Shown: piece after piece, positions 42,782 through 55,100 of the stretch
Numbering within the stretch: the first letter of the stretch is position 1
Layout of the letters: every line of letters begins with the position of its first letter
Assembly: GCA_023078685.1 (NCBI GenBank)
Contig: JALGAS010000001.1
Coordinates: 5,022,001 to 5,086,000 of the forward strand
Length of the DNA: 64,000 nt
Source: Neopestalotiopsis rosae
Taxonomy: Eukaryota > Ascomycota > Sordariomycetes > Amphisphaeriales > Sporocadaceae
Direction: 5' to 3'
Translations under genes and position numbers: made by a program
Notes under the pieces: generated by a model
The model's input: only the letters and a program-made list of their open reading frames with translations
Databases searched by the model: none
What the model was told of the DNA's origin: nothing

Positions 42782-43621
42782 GGGGAGTGCTATTATTCGT
42801 CCTGCTGCAAGGCAAAGCATACTCTTGGTGTTCTAGACGATATTTCTTGGTTTTTTCTCATTTCCCGAGGTCAATTGACACCTTATATCGAAGTCAAAAA
42901 ATTGTATCAAAACATCACCGCAGTCATTACAGATACCCATGACTTTTCTCGTTCAATATTTACCACATTGAAGACATATGGTGGACACTCGTGTCGTGTG
43001 TCTTACAGTAACTTAGACTGTGGAGAATAAAGAGCTATATTCTGTCAAATACACTGTTTATTGGGCATTTCTCATCCTATCTTCGTAACATTCAAATGCT
43101 AGGATCGTCACATTGGTACAAGCACGGATCATGAGAATCATTCCATCTATTGTATATCATAATGGGCGGATGCGCCATCATATCTCAATAACATATACCG
43201 AGATCCTTAAAATGGTGTACTCTGGCATATACTTTATTCTGCCGCTGAAGGATTCGCGTATGCTTGGTGCTGAGTAATCCACACAGCACATGTCTGCGGC
43301 ACAGCCAATTCACAATCACAATGAACCAATTGGCATTTCATCATTTCCATGTGGCTGCAGCTTGCTACAACACTGAATGAGCTTAGCGATGGTTTCCAAT
43401 GTAACCGAGGTCTCCCTCTGCATGTCAGCTTTCCAATGGAATGGCCACTTGACATCCTGCTAATTGGCAGAGGATAGAGTATATATGCCTGATTGCAATG
43501 GGAATATGGAAATACGTGAGATCCTGATGGCTGCTTCAATTTTGTCATTGAAACTTTTGAACCACTTTGAATACTGAGGCAGAACAAGATAGCTATAGCA
43601 AATACACCATAGACCAGAAGT
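42782..43621. other. Intergenic, no gene recognised
   Basis: 840 bp between two co-oriented genes. It presumably contains the membrane-protein 3' end and the promoter of the catalase-related gene. Nothing else is seen. Confidence 0.4.
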
Positions 43622-44623
43622 ATGCCTCTCCCGTCAGACACAAAGGTAGTTGAAACAAGCAATGCACTTGTCAACGTACTTCACAGCCTCGCGGGGCCTC
43701 ACCCAGGATACCGTCCTGGTCAGTCTTCTGAGCAATTTTGGCTCGCGCACCCCCTCACTGACGATATTTTCCTAGCTCATGCCAAAGGGTTGCTCCTAAA
43801 CGGCACATTTGTACCAACAGAGACAGCCAAGTCGCTGTCCAAGGCGCCGCATTTCAACAATCCATCGACGCCAATCCTCGCCCGCTTCTCCAGCTCGACG
43901 GGCCTCCCCGAAATCCCCGACACGGACCCAAGCGGCAACCCGCGCGGCTTCGCCCTGCGCTTCCTGCTGGCCGAGCACCCGCGCCGCGTACACACGGACA
44001 TTGTGGCGCACTCGGTGGACGGCTTTCCGGGTACCACGGGCGAGGACGCCCTGAGCTTTTTCGCGGCGATCCGCGACGGCACCGTGGGGACTTACCTCGA
44101 CTCCCACCCCAAGGCGCGGGCCTTCGTGCAGATCCCCAAGCCGACGCCCGCCAGCTTTGCGCGGCTGCGGTACTATGCCGTCCACGCCTTCAAGCTCGTC
44201 TCGGCCGAGGGCCGGGAGACGTTTATCCGGTACCGCCTCGTGCCCGTCGCGGGGGATGCCCACCTAGATGACGGCGACGGCGCCGCTGCTTCTGGCAAGG
44301 GCGCCGACTACCTCTTTGACGAGGTCACCGAGAGGCTCGCCAAGGACAGTGGTGCTATAGAGTTCAAGCTGACGGCGCAGGTGGCCGAGGACGGCGACGT
44401 CACCAATGACAACACGGTCAAGTGGCCCGAGGGGGAGCGCGCCGTCGTGGAGCTGGGCACCATTCGGCTCGACAGCGTCGCCGAGGACCAGGCGGCGCAG
44501 CAGAAGCACATCATCTTTGACCCGATCCCCCGCGTTGAGGGAGTCGAGGCTTCGGATGACCCGCTGTTGCAGGTGCGCGCTGGTGTCTACTTGATCAGTG
44601 GCAAGGAGCGACGTTCCGCCTAG
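43622..44623 (+). CDS. Catalase-related peroxidase (small catalase-core protein)
   Basis: Encodes 333 residues in one exon. HAKGLLLNGTFVPT places the distal His at H53. FSSSTGLPEIPDTDPSGNPRGFALRF is the conserved catalase barrel segment. RAGVYLISG near the C-terminus gives the R319-x3-Y323 proximal heme ligand pair. The protein is much shorter than a full catalase (about 480 residues or more) and lacks the wrapping and C-terminal domains, as in SrpA-type catalase-related peroxidases. It probably decomposes organic or hydrogen peroxide with a donor. No signal peptide or PTS1 is seen (it ends RRSA). The third codon positions are GC-rich compared with the flanks. Its neighbours are a SAT4-type membrane protein and a dehydrogenase, both on the same strand. 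Confidence 0.88.
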   Translation: MPLPSDTKVVETSNALVNVLHSLAGPHPGYRPGQSSEQFWLAHPLTDDIFLAHAKGLLLNGTFVPTETAKSLSKAPHFNNPSTPILARFSSSTGLPEIPDTDPSGNPRGFALRFLLAEHPRRVHTDIVAHSVDGFPGTTGEDALSFFAAIRDGTVGTYLDSHPKARAFVQIPKPTPASFARLRYYAVHAFKLVSAEGRETFIRYRLVPVAGDAHLDDGDGAAASGKGADYLFDEVTERLAKDSGAIEFKLTAQVAEDGDVTNDNTVKWPEGERAVVELGTIRLDSVAEDQAAQQKHIIFDPIPRVEGVEASDDPLLQVRAGVYLISGKERRSA

Positions 44624-45115
44624 GTTCTAGAGTGGTCAAGGTGACGAGTCGATTGTCCTTTGTTTTAGACATTCAGACCGTAGAAAAAAAGCAAGTATCA
44701 TTGTGGATAATGTTGTAGCCTCACTCTTTATGTTCTCGTGCGTAGCTTGGTGTAGCCCTTTATGACCTCGATCCATCAGAAAGCCATTCTACATTGAAGA
44801 GGGTGGGGGAATCCTTTTCGTGGTTCCCCGCAATAGCATATCATTGGCGAGACCGGCTGACCGGCTTCAGCTCTGTCTTTCTGGATATCGAGTTCCTGGG
44901 ATTCCGAACAGGGACTCCCGGGTGAGAAAATGCGGAGTCGCTTACATCGACATTGACTTTGTATGGAAAATGAAGGTGTATAAAAATAAATCCAAGTATG
45001 ATCGCTTTGGCATACTTGTCCGAAAACAGGAATTATTCCATGTTAGTAAAACGAAGCTTTGCTCCTCGACAATTTCCACAAGAAATTCGAGGCACGGTTT
45101 CCTCAGATGACAAAC
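44624..45115. other. Short intergenic region
   Basis: About 0.5 kb between the catalase-related and dehydrogenase genes. Nothing recognisable. Confidence 0.4.
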
Positions 45116-46166
45116 ATGGGATCACGAGAGGAACGGAAAGTAGCTATTGTGACGGGCGCAGCCGTGAGTTTATTACGTGTATTGAGAGATACGGTAATTG
45201 ATTATCTGTCAGTCCGGCATGGGAGTTGCGCTTGCTACACATTTCGCCGAGAAGGGATGGTTGGTCGCCCTGCTCGACGTGAATGACGAAGGCGGACAAG
45301 ATATTGGTAGTGAATTAACCTAAACAACTTCACGCTCTAGCTAACATGCCTCCAGCCAAGGGTCTTGGGCCCAATGCTGCATATTTCCATGCAGATGTAT
45401 CATCATACGATTCACAAGCCAGTGCGTTCCTAGAAGTATACAGGAAATGGGGACGTATCGACGCTCTGCTGGCCAATGCTGGTATCGTGGACCGATCATC
45501 CATATACATTCTCTCCCATAAGAATGTCAGCGTCGAAGACATTCCTGCCGCGCCCGACATGACTTGCACAGATATCGACTACAAGGGATTTGTATATGGA
45601 ACTCAGCTCGCTATACATTTTATGCGTCACAACAGTCCTCCAGGAGGCAAGATTATAGGCACAGCGAGTGCAGCAGGTTAGTGGCCTTCGCATACTTGGC
45701 GTTAGAATTATCAAAAACGCCTAATGCGTAAAGCAGTACTGACTTCAGTCAATGTATAGCAATTCAACCACATCCCACCTACCCAGAGTACAACGGGGCC
45801 AAAGCAGGTCTCTTGAATTTCATGCGCGGCGTGGCCGGCGTGCTCAAAGTCAAGGAAAACATCAAGATGAACGTCGTCTGTCCCGGTCTAGTAGCGACGA
45901 ACATCATACCGCCAGAGGTAGTCGCCGCGTTTGAGGAGCAGTATCTAACTCCCGTCAGCACCGTCGTCCGCGCTTACAGCGAATTCCTGGGCGACGCCGA
46001 CGACAGGTACGGCGTCGCCGTGGAGGCCACGGTGGACAAGATTATCGATGTACAGACGGCGCCGTTGGGCAATGGGAAGGCTAGTATCAGGTCCGTCACA
46101 GTCTGGGAACCTCTGTTTAAGCAAATGCACCATGAGAATAGCGACCTCAAAGGCACTATACAATAG
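45116..46166 (+). CDS. Short-chain dehydrogenase/reductase, 15-PGDH-like
   Basis: Four exons (45116-45163, 45213-45306, 45356-45676, 45760-46166) give 289 residues with in-frame GT-AG junctions. The first intron splits the cofactor motif: TGAA is joined to SGMG across it (residues 13-20). NAG (88-90), the catalytic Ser (S142 in GTAS) and Y155-x3-K159 (EYNGAKAG) are in place. CPGLVATNI follows the active site. D38 after LVALL is consistent with NAD preference. The fold matches the classical SDRs related to 15-hydroxyprostaglandin dehydrogenase. The substrate is unknown. The ATG at 45116 is the only one that gives a standard N-terminus. Confidence 0.88.
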
Positions 46167-49100
46167 GGGAGCATGTGCACAGGAGCGATCCTCAATGAGG
46201 ACTGAACCGAGAGTGGTTGATCTTTTCGTTTTTCTGCTACTATTCCGTACACCGTATATCCAATGTCTACCTTACATTCACCGTGTACATGCTCTTCCTA
46301 TTATTATTGTAGCGGATGATTAGAGCTACACCAGGATACAATCATTCTAGCAAACTATTCGGTCCCTTCGCTCTCTTCGCTCACTTCTGGCGTCCTTGAC
46401 TATTGGGCCAATGATTATACTATGCCGCAGATTGCCGCACAGTGAGCTTCACGCCGAGCCTTTGCGCAGAACGCATCACCAACACTCGGAAACTTTACGC
46501 CAACTCGAACTGCGCCACGAGGCATATGTCCAAGGCTCTGATCGCCTGATGAATACGTTGTCTAGTGGCTACCTAGAGAACAATCCAACATGTCATTGAC
46601 AAATCTACCTACGGCAACAAAGAGATCTAGCCCGTGCAATTATCAGTCTACTTCCATGAGGGATTAACAGAATAACTTTCACTACCATTATCGATGATGA
46701 CGATACAGAGCGTACATAAGCAAATCACAATCTGCCAAGGTCATATGACTGGCCAGATGCGCACTAAGTCGCGTTTTGTTACCCTATAGCCAGTCTAGCA
46801 TACGAGTTGAGACACGATTTGGGCCTTTCTCGAAGGCCCAGATTCAAGCTCTGGCGAAGGGAAACGAAGAGCCACCACTGACATGTTTGTGATGGACGCC
46901 ATGGAGCTTCGAGGCCTGCCATTGCGCGCTTTTCTGCTCTCTCGGATCCGGGAAGAAAGAGAGGTTTCAGATCGGCGGGAGAAAGCCAACAAGCGAGGTC
47001 TTTCCGCTGCTGTTCGCGCGCTCTCTCTCTCTCTTACACAGAAAGAGGGAGACGAGACGCGAAAGCAAGCTATGGCAAGTCAGAGAGCAAAAAGCGAGCG
47101 GAACGTCATCCGCGAGCCGTGTCGCTCGTCGACGTGTCTATGCGACAAGCTCTTAAACCGCAAACGCCTCACGCAAACTCTCTGCGGTCAGCCTCCGTCC
47201 AAAAGAAGATTGCCCCGGCGAGGTTGAAGAGAATGTCCGGCGTTCATGCCAATGTCCAGCTGGACTGCATGCGACTCGCCCACCCCCTCCACCCGGGACC
47301 GAGGTGCAGGAGATGAGAGCGATATGATCCTCGTGGGTTGTTGGAGATTGTATTCCAAATTACCACTCGCTCTGCAAAAAGCCCACCACGTCGTCGCCTT
47401 CCTAGGAAAAAGAAGGATTAAGTTCAGTTAGACGGTCACAAACTTTCAAGAGACCTGCCTCTTGCCTAGGTTGTTTGTGCCCTTACATGTCACTGAAGGG
47501 TAACTCCCGGGTACCTTGCCGTAGCCAGGAGGAAAGGAAAACCCTCTTCTATTACTGCACCATCAAACTGTTAGCCAAAGCTCTATTTTCATTTACATAT
47601 AATACATAACCTACATACATACATGCTTCCTCCAACGGGCTGGTTCAGAAGAAAAAGAGGGTGTGGTACCTGCGGGCCCCAAGTTGTACGTTCGGGGCCG
47701 TTTAGTTCGTGTTCCTGATACTCAACGTTGTTTAAGGTTCGTTATGACCGAACCTTGATGCTTCTCGACATGAACGCTTTGGGAAACTGGAGACATGCAG
47801 CGTCCTTTGCTTCGAGGCAAGCGTGAGTCCAAAGAGGAATAGCATAGCAGGCATAGCTTGTCAACGGCGTTGAATCTGGGTAGGCGATGGCCTATTCCAG
47901 CCATCTGGGCTGGGGTCAGTTGGCTGAAAAAGCCAGAATCTCAAGAGAGAGAAACTAGGAATGACTGGTGTACAGTACATGATATGCAGGTCTTGGGCTT
48001 CTTTCTTGTCCTGCTCCTCAGCTAGACCAACGTTAGGATGGGCCTGTTACTTCTCTTGGGCGCGGCAAGCCCTCTTTTCATCGGGGCTTGTTCTTTTTTC
48101 TTCGTTTCCCTGTCCCCCATTTTACGCAACCCTCGTCATTGCTTCCTCCCGTCCCACCTGGCATAAGAAAAAGCAATCACAACCAATGCGCCTCCTCCGC
48201 CTCCGCCGCCAGCGTTCTTTTCCCCCCTCCAAAAACCCGGATGATCATCCTCGCAGGACGCCTCTTTCTCTCCTTCTCCCCCTCCCCCAGATCAAAACCA
48301 ACGAAACAAAGGTCACCCCTGCCTTAGCCCGGCCCAATGGGGTCTCACCGCGAGCGAGCCTTGTCTGAGATGTCCTGCGTGTACCCGCGACCTGGAAGAC
48401 CATTGGGGCGCCACGGGGCCAGGCCCTCTTACTGTGCTCTACCGCCTCGCCCACACCCTCCCCAGGCTGCGGGATATCCTGAGAGTCCGCGCCTTGGGGG
48501 GAGCTGCTTGTATGGTGTCGCCAGCTCCAGGAGCTACTTGTCACTATTGGGAATCCGACGATAGCCTTAGTGCTGGGCCTCGTCAAGTCTGTGCGGAAAA
48601 AAAGACCCTCGCAAAGGCCCCCCCTCCCATGGAAACGGGCTGAGGGGATCGCCAAGAACAGCCGAACAGACGGTATGTCGTGCCAACAAGGCGCAGGAGC
48701 AGGTCACCTTCTTGGGATGTCGCTGGAACTTCCCCGAACCACGATCAAGCGCACTCTGATCCAGATTCAGCGTGCCCTGGCTCTGTAACCTCGACGGAAA
48801 CGGGTACTTGCAGCTACCCAGACCGTAGGAAGAGAGAAAGAATACGTCCATGACAACCACCCTCTCTCATACTATGACCAGTGGGCTTACGTGGACAGCA
48901 TCACGCGCTAATTGAGCGGGAATTATATCGCGCACTACCTCTTTGTTCACGTCAAACCAACAATACGCTGAAAAAGGTACAAGCTTTTATCAAGTCAAGG
49001 TATCATCTTCATCAATTGTCGTATCTATGTGCGCCGGATGGCTGAGAGGTGTCAATCTTGTTGACAGGCTAATTAGACAGCATGGCGTTTCTAACATGGC

Positions 49101-52100
49101 CCCAAGATACACAAAATGACTTGCGGGGCTTTTTTTCCCTCCCCCTCCTTCTTCTCTGAGCTCCATGCCTCTTCTCATTTTCTTCAGAATTCAGTGGTGA
49201 ACACAAAACCCACGCGCTCGATCGAGGCGCCGTGAGACAACAGTTCTCGAGAGGAAAGAGAGACAGAGCAAGAGGAGGGGGGGGGATGGTTTTGGCTCGA
49301 GGGCGGTTGGACGGTCTCTGTTTTGGCAGCGGAAATCCGATCGCTTCCTTGTCTGACAAGGCGAGACTCTCGTTCGGAGCATGGTGTCTCAATGGTACTT
49401 GTTTTCCTCATACCTAATCCAATCCGGTAGGTATCAAAACGACAAGATTAGAAGGGAGGAAAAAAAAGAGAGTTTCCTGAAATTTGGACCAAAAGGACCT
49501 GAATCATTGCAATGGCGAAAGGGCAAAAGCAGAAGTCTCAGGTATTTCCTTGGTAACAGTAACAAAGCATCAGAAAGTTCAAAACTTATTCTTAGCCCGA
49601 GACGAAAGGCGCCGCTCGAAGCCGCGAGACACAACCCGAAGTTCAACACACGTCTCCCCTCTCCCATCTGTGTGTTCGAGGCGGGAAGCTGCAGACAAGG
49701 CAAGAGCAGAAAAGATGCAGGCTGGCTAAGTGCTCTGTTATTTTGGTCCTCTTGTTGGGATGGGTCCAAGCCTGGGTCGGTTGTCCTCTAGGGGGAGTCC
49801 CGTACATTCGGTAACAAGTCGAGAACCAATCGTTTAGATCACATCCCCTCCTTCTCCCCAGCATTGACCCGCGGGATAGAGTGAAGAGAAAAGGGACCGT
49901 CCGCAGGTCCGTCATATCTGATGGCTACAACTTCAAGGATAGGAGGTGCCGGGCCATCCGTCAGGCAGGGCAGGGCTGGAAGAATTTCGCGCCGAGGAGG
50001 AACCACGTCCCACTCGTTTGGGGGCGAACTGTAAAACTAGTTCTCTCCAGACATCGGGAAACATACATTGTCAGTGAACACAGCAATATCTTTGCTCTTT
50101 CTAAAGGTCACGACGAAGTAACTGCACGCTCCTGTAAACTTGGTTCTCGATCCGACATGGCGATGATGCATGTCATCGGCGGACTACATGATCTCGGGGA
50201 AGCGCACAGTCTTACGGTGCCACGCTCCCTCGTTGTAATAGCAGATAGAGGTGCTGTGACCAAGAAATATTTGCTGAGAGAAACAATCAAGTACACCTAC
50301 ATACACGTACGTAGACGTACCCATAGTTGGGCAGGATTATGGCTGGTTTACCCGGCAAGTATCTCCGCTTCGCGAGCCGCACCCAAGTCCCAGAGCGCTC
50401 CCGTGCCTCGTTGACGCCAAGACTTCAACCTTGATAGCATGCTCCCTTCTCACTTCAAGCGCCCGCCATGGTCGTTCGTTCTCAAGGAGTACTGTCAAAT
50501 GACTCGCTTAGAAATCGTCACTTCCGCACTCGGATTCCCTACAACGGAGCTTGGTGTGAGAGTTCGGGGTCACCAGAATAGGAAATCAGCTCTAAATCGG
50601 ACTGTCACGGAGCGATCAGTCCTGAAAATGCCAGTGACGGGGTTGCATAGCCACCGCATTATTGAGATACATCCCCCCTCTCTCTTCACGGGACTTTGCA
50701 CCATGGGTGAAATGGGTTAAGGAGAGAGGGGTTGATGGAAAAGAAGAGATTCTATAACTACGTAAGCTTGTAGTTGTTCCGTCGCACGACAGGCCTCATG
50801 AAAATGTCTCTTACGGGCGTAAAGAGAACCAGAAACTGGGTAAAATAAGTAAGAGAAATAACTTCGTAACACGCGCTTTGCTGCAGGATCGAGAAACAAG
50901 ACCGAGATGAGGTACAATGGGGAACAAGAACAAGAAAAAAACGGGTGCGTGCGTTTTGTTTTCCAGGGAGAAAGCACGCAAACTTGGTAACACTGTTTTT
51001 CTAGTTTGGGTCTCGTTTTTCACAGACGCGGCCACTCGAGCGCTTAGGAGGCGGCTCAGGGGAAGTCCTTATAAATCCTTAATAATCTTCAAGACGAGAA
51101 ATTCGCAATCGGGGGGGACTTCTTTTGGGTCCATAGTTGCTTCAGATTTGGAAATATTGATGTTGTGCTTCCAGACCGTTACATTGTTTCTCACTTGATG
51201 TGAGAATCCAAGCATGGTTCAAAGCTGAGAATGATGCTGAATTCTACTTTTGATTACACGGGAGGCTAGAAATTATCAGTAAGGAGGTCTGATATACACG
51301 AGTCAGATCTCCCATGACTATAATCGTCCACAAGCTGGGTATTGAGTCATCTTGGATTTTTCTTGCTTTCAGCCGCTGTCCAGACTGGCAGTGAGCGCAA
51401 AAACTTCAATCCGTGTCTCTTTCCCACGAAGCTCATTTGAACCGGTTGTCTCTGTGCGAGCCGCAAATACACGTGCAAGTCAAAAGGAGAGAAAGAGAAG
51501 ATCTGAGCACCCGTGTTCTACACTTACCATGACATTGGAACGACGATGAACCGCGACGGCACACGTAAGACAGTGTGCCAGTCTAAGCCCCAACGTCTAT
51601 TACGAGTTATAGGAAGAACAGGCGATATAGTCGTATAAATTCCGATTCTACAAGTCATGATAAGCGATAATGATTCTTTATCAATAAATGGGGAGGTTTA
51701 GACGCAAGGCGCGGGCCGCGTATCGGCTTTTGGGCTCGAGCCGACAGTTTCTTATACGGGTTGCCAACTACCATATTCATATATTTCAGGCGAAGCAGTC
51801 CTAGTATGGAGACATTTAGCGAGCAATATAAGTTGTGAAATGCCAATAGGAATAACGTGCAGACTGTAGTGTCGCATTCAAGGCCAGAAGAGCGCTCCAA
51901 GGAGACCCATGAAACGAAACGGACATCGGAAAACCGCAGGCCATGTGAAGCTGGATCGCATGGAAAGTACCATGGTTTCCTGCAGGTTAGAAATGCAGTT
52001 AACAGAAGGGTGCCCGTCAGTATGTGGGTAATCTCAACTGGAACGAGTTCGTGAAGAGACCTTCGTTATGCCTTGCCGTGCGTGGCCAACCGATTGGCTT

Positions 52101-55100
52101 TCCAATTGGTCGGACCCCTCCAACATATCACCTTGGCTCAGGTTCCTTTCTCCATTGCTTGTAACAGCAGATCAATCGCAATTGTTGCTGCCGTGTCACA
52201 GTCGCACCGCATGAGGGCGCAGCGTCAATATGGGCTTCCAGAGCTCAGGGCCGCGGAGGAGTTTCAAAGGGAGGCCGCAAGATCTCGAGGTACAGTATTT
52301 CCGTGCGTGATCTCAATGTAACCAAGCGTTGGTCTTCGTTTCCCATTACTGTTCTCGGATAAGCCAGGGGTCGAACAACAGATGAAACGCAATTGTTTCC
52401 GAAATGTCAAGCATGCTCCTCGCCTATAATGGCGTATATCGCCCGTATCGAGGCAGAAAATAACGCGCAATGCAACGTATCTATCTCATCTGCCATGGGG
52501 ACGCACTTGCAGCAACAGAACCTTTCCAAAATTCCTAACCAGTAATTTATCCCTGCCCAAGCACGGATCCTGTCCAGAACGGACAGTGGCTGCTCATGAG
52601 CGGCGTCACTAGTCCAGCAAGTCCAGTTATCAATAATAACAAACAAAGGGAGAGACTTCTCGAAGGCTTAACTCGGCCTGAGCCGAATGGCCTCGTCCCA
52701 TGTCCATGTGGCTGCATGAACACTAGTAAGAATGTCTCAGTCTTCCCAGAAGTAACATCATACTCTACCAAATAAGATCCGGGAGGCTCATGGCAATATC
52801 CCACTCTGGCACAACGATAAACCAGAGTAGAAGGTTTTCTTTTGAACCATCAGGTAATAGCAGCATATGAGGTGGCAGGTCCGACAAGGGCGAAAATGAC
52901 CAGGAAACCCCAGGTCTTCATTCTTGGGGGCCGACTCAAGATGGACCGGCAGTTTGCTCAGAAGGGACTGGGCGTTTGTCAACAAAATAGTTTCCAGCCA
53001 CAAAGGACGCCACTCTTCTACTGATCGACACATATTCGTCGCCCCGCGGTGACTGTCGAATACTGACAACGGTTTAATGTTTTGGAAGACTTGGTAGTGA
53101 ACGGCATCTCGAGTGGTAGTTCACAATCTGACAGTTGCTCCTGTGTCACGGCATGATTAGTCTCGATCGCACACGCTACAATTTCTCCTACACCATCATG
53201 GTCGAAGTCTGGTCCTCAAACCAATTGGACCTTTGATTTTCCAGGAAATGAGATGCTGCAACGTTGGAGTATATGCAGGTCATTGATGAGTATATCTTGA
53301 GATTTCTGACGTGAATGAGACTTGTGACAAAAGCAAATATTCCTTCCGGTTATCTCTAGGTTTGACTCAGAGCGGCCTCCATGTGCAGCTACGGTAAGAT
53401 AGCGTGCATCCTGAGGTGGACAGAGACGCAAGCACTTGATGTAGGCCGCTTCTTCGGGTAGTTTGAGTAGATATGTACGACGAGCGAGAATAGTAATAAC
53501 AAAAACACGAAAGGCGAATTTCAAACTGGAGATTTGATGTTGCTGCGATGAGGTGAGGAAGGTTTCCTGCACCTAGCGTACCTACATGGCGGCGCACGGG
53601 AATTTGCGCGATATGCAGGAGAATGCAAGCATAATTCCCCAAATGAAATGCGCAATCCGTGCCAGTACCTGACCCAAAGCTTGCCCTGCGTTTCTCGTTG
53701 GACATTCATGCCTGCCCCTTGCGTATGTAGGTACGAAGAAAAGAGTGAGGGAAAAGCTTGAACTCAACTGAAAGTTGTCCCCACGATGGCGGAGGCGGTC
53801 CATGTCCATGTCCTAATCGGGGCAAGAGGACAATACGGCCGTACCGAAGGTCGAGGAGGATCAGCGTTACAACGTTCAGTCGCGCGCGTGCCTGAGATAC
53901 CCAAGAATTTGACAATTTCGACGTTACGAATGTTCCAAAGACTGAGGAGTTGTGCGAAGAAGAGTCGTGCTGCGACATTTGAGACACGAGTAGCGCAACG
54001 AAGCTTTTTTTTTTTTGGCAGTGAGCCTCATCGTGACCGCCTGGAGAACGCGGCGTCACAATTGTGGGATTCCGAGTAAGTAATGGCGGAGTAGGCAAAG
54101 CCCGCAGGTTAGTGATTGAGGATGGCACGGGGTTGGGCAAAGGTAGAATGCCAGACGGGAAGTCCGTGTCGCCAGTCGTGATGATCGTAATGAAGAAGAG
54201 GCACAGTGGAACGATGGGAATGACTCGGTGAGTATTTGCTGCTGACTGCCTGTCTGTCTGTCCAGTCTGCATGCTCCCCATATTCTTTACCAACATGGGT
54301 TAATGAGAAGTGGAAGCCTGGAGAGAATCAACGAAGAAGCAAGACATTGCGACAGAGTTTGGGCGGACTCGACGCTATCGTCGACCGTGGCATTGGATAG
54401 ATGGGACCAGTCGGGCAGATTTGAACCTTGAGAACAACTTGCAGCTCGACCAACTCCTAGCGACCTACCTAGGTGAGCTTGGTGAGCTTTCAGGGAATCA
54501 GGGCTCACAGGGCAGAGTTTTTGGTGGGGTCAAGCGATGGAAGAGACGCTGGGGCGACGGGTGATCGCCCACTAAGATTGCCGAGTCCACTAAGCAAGGT
54601 TTACCTAGGGGGCGGGATCTCGCATGGGTCGCCCTTGCTAGAATTCCCCTGGTAGCCCTGGCAGGCGCACATAGTGCAGCAGCAACGCTCCGTTCATTGT
54701 TTCTTGTAAACGCCTGCATGCCTGTGCACTGTCCTGTCGCCATGTATCTATAATCCAGTGGATTGAACAGTGCTCTGGAGAGGGCCTGTAAGATACTTAC
54801 TGGGTAAGCAATCGTCAATACTGGTCTTTCTAGAGGCGCTGAGATCAGAACGTTGAATGATTCGAGACTGCAGGAAAAAACTGGAGAGATGGGCACATTG
54901 ACCGCAATCAGCATTGTAGTACCACGTATACATGGCAATACAAAGGGAAATATGCAGCTGAAGTTCTCAAGCCTCCATGAGCGAAGTGCAAGGTCAGGCA
55001 GAGAGGAAAGAAGGAACGACGTGGGCTGTCGTTTCTCTACCCAACCCACCGCTCAATTAGGTACTTCCTTCTTATTGCGTGTTGTTTGGGCAGCTTCATT

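Noticed and set aside
49028..49140. tRNA-like A-box (GGATGGCTGAGAGGTG)
   Set aside because: No B-box (GTTCGA-type) follows at a suitable distance and no acceptor stem pairs.
49881..50414. 177-codon plus-strand open frame in the gene-free region
   Set aside because: Composition is random-looking, with no motif, no signal peptide and no adjoining exons.
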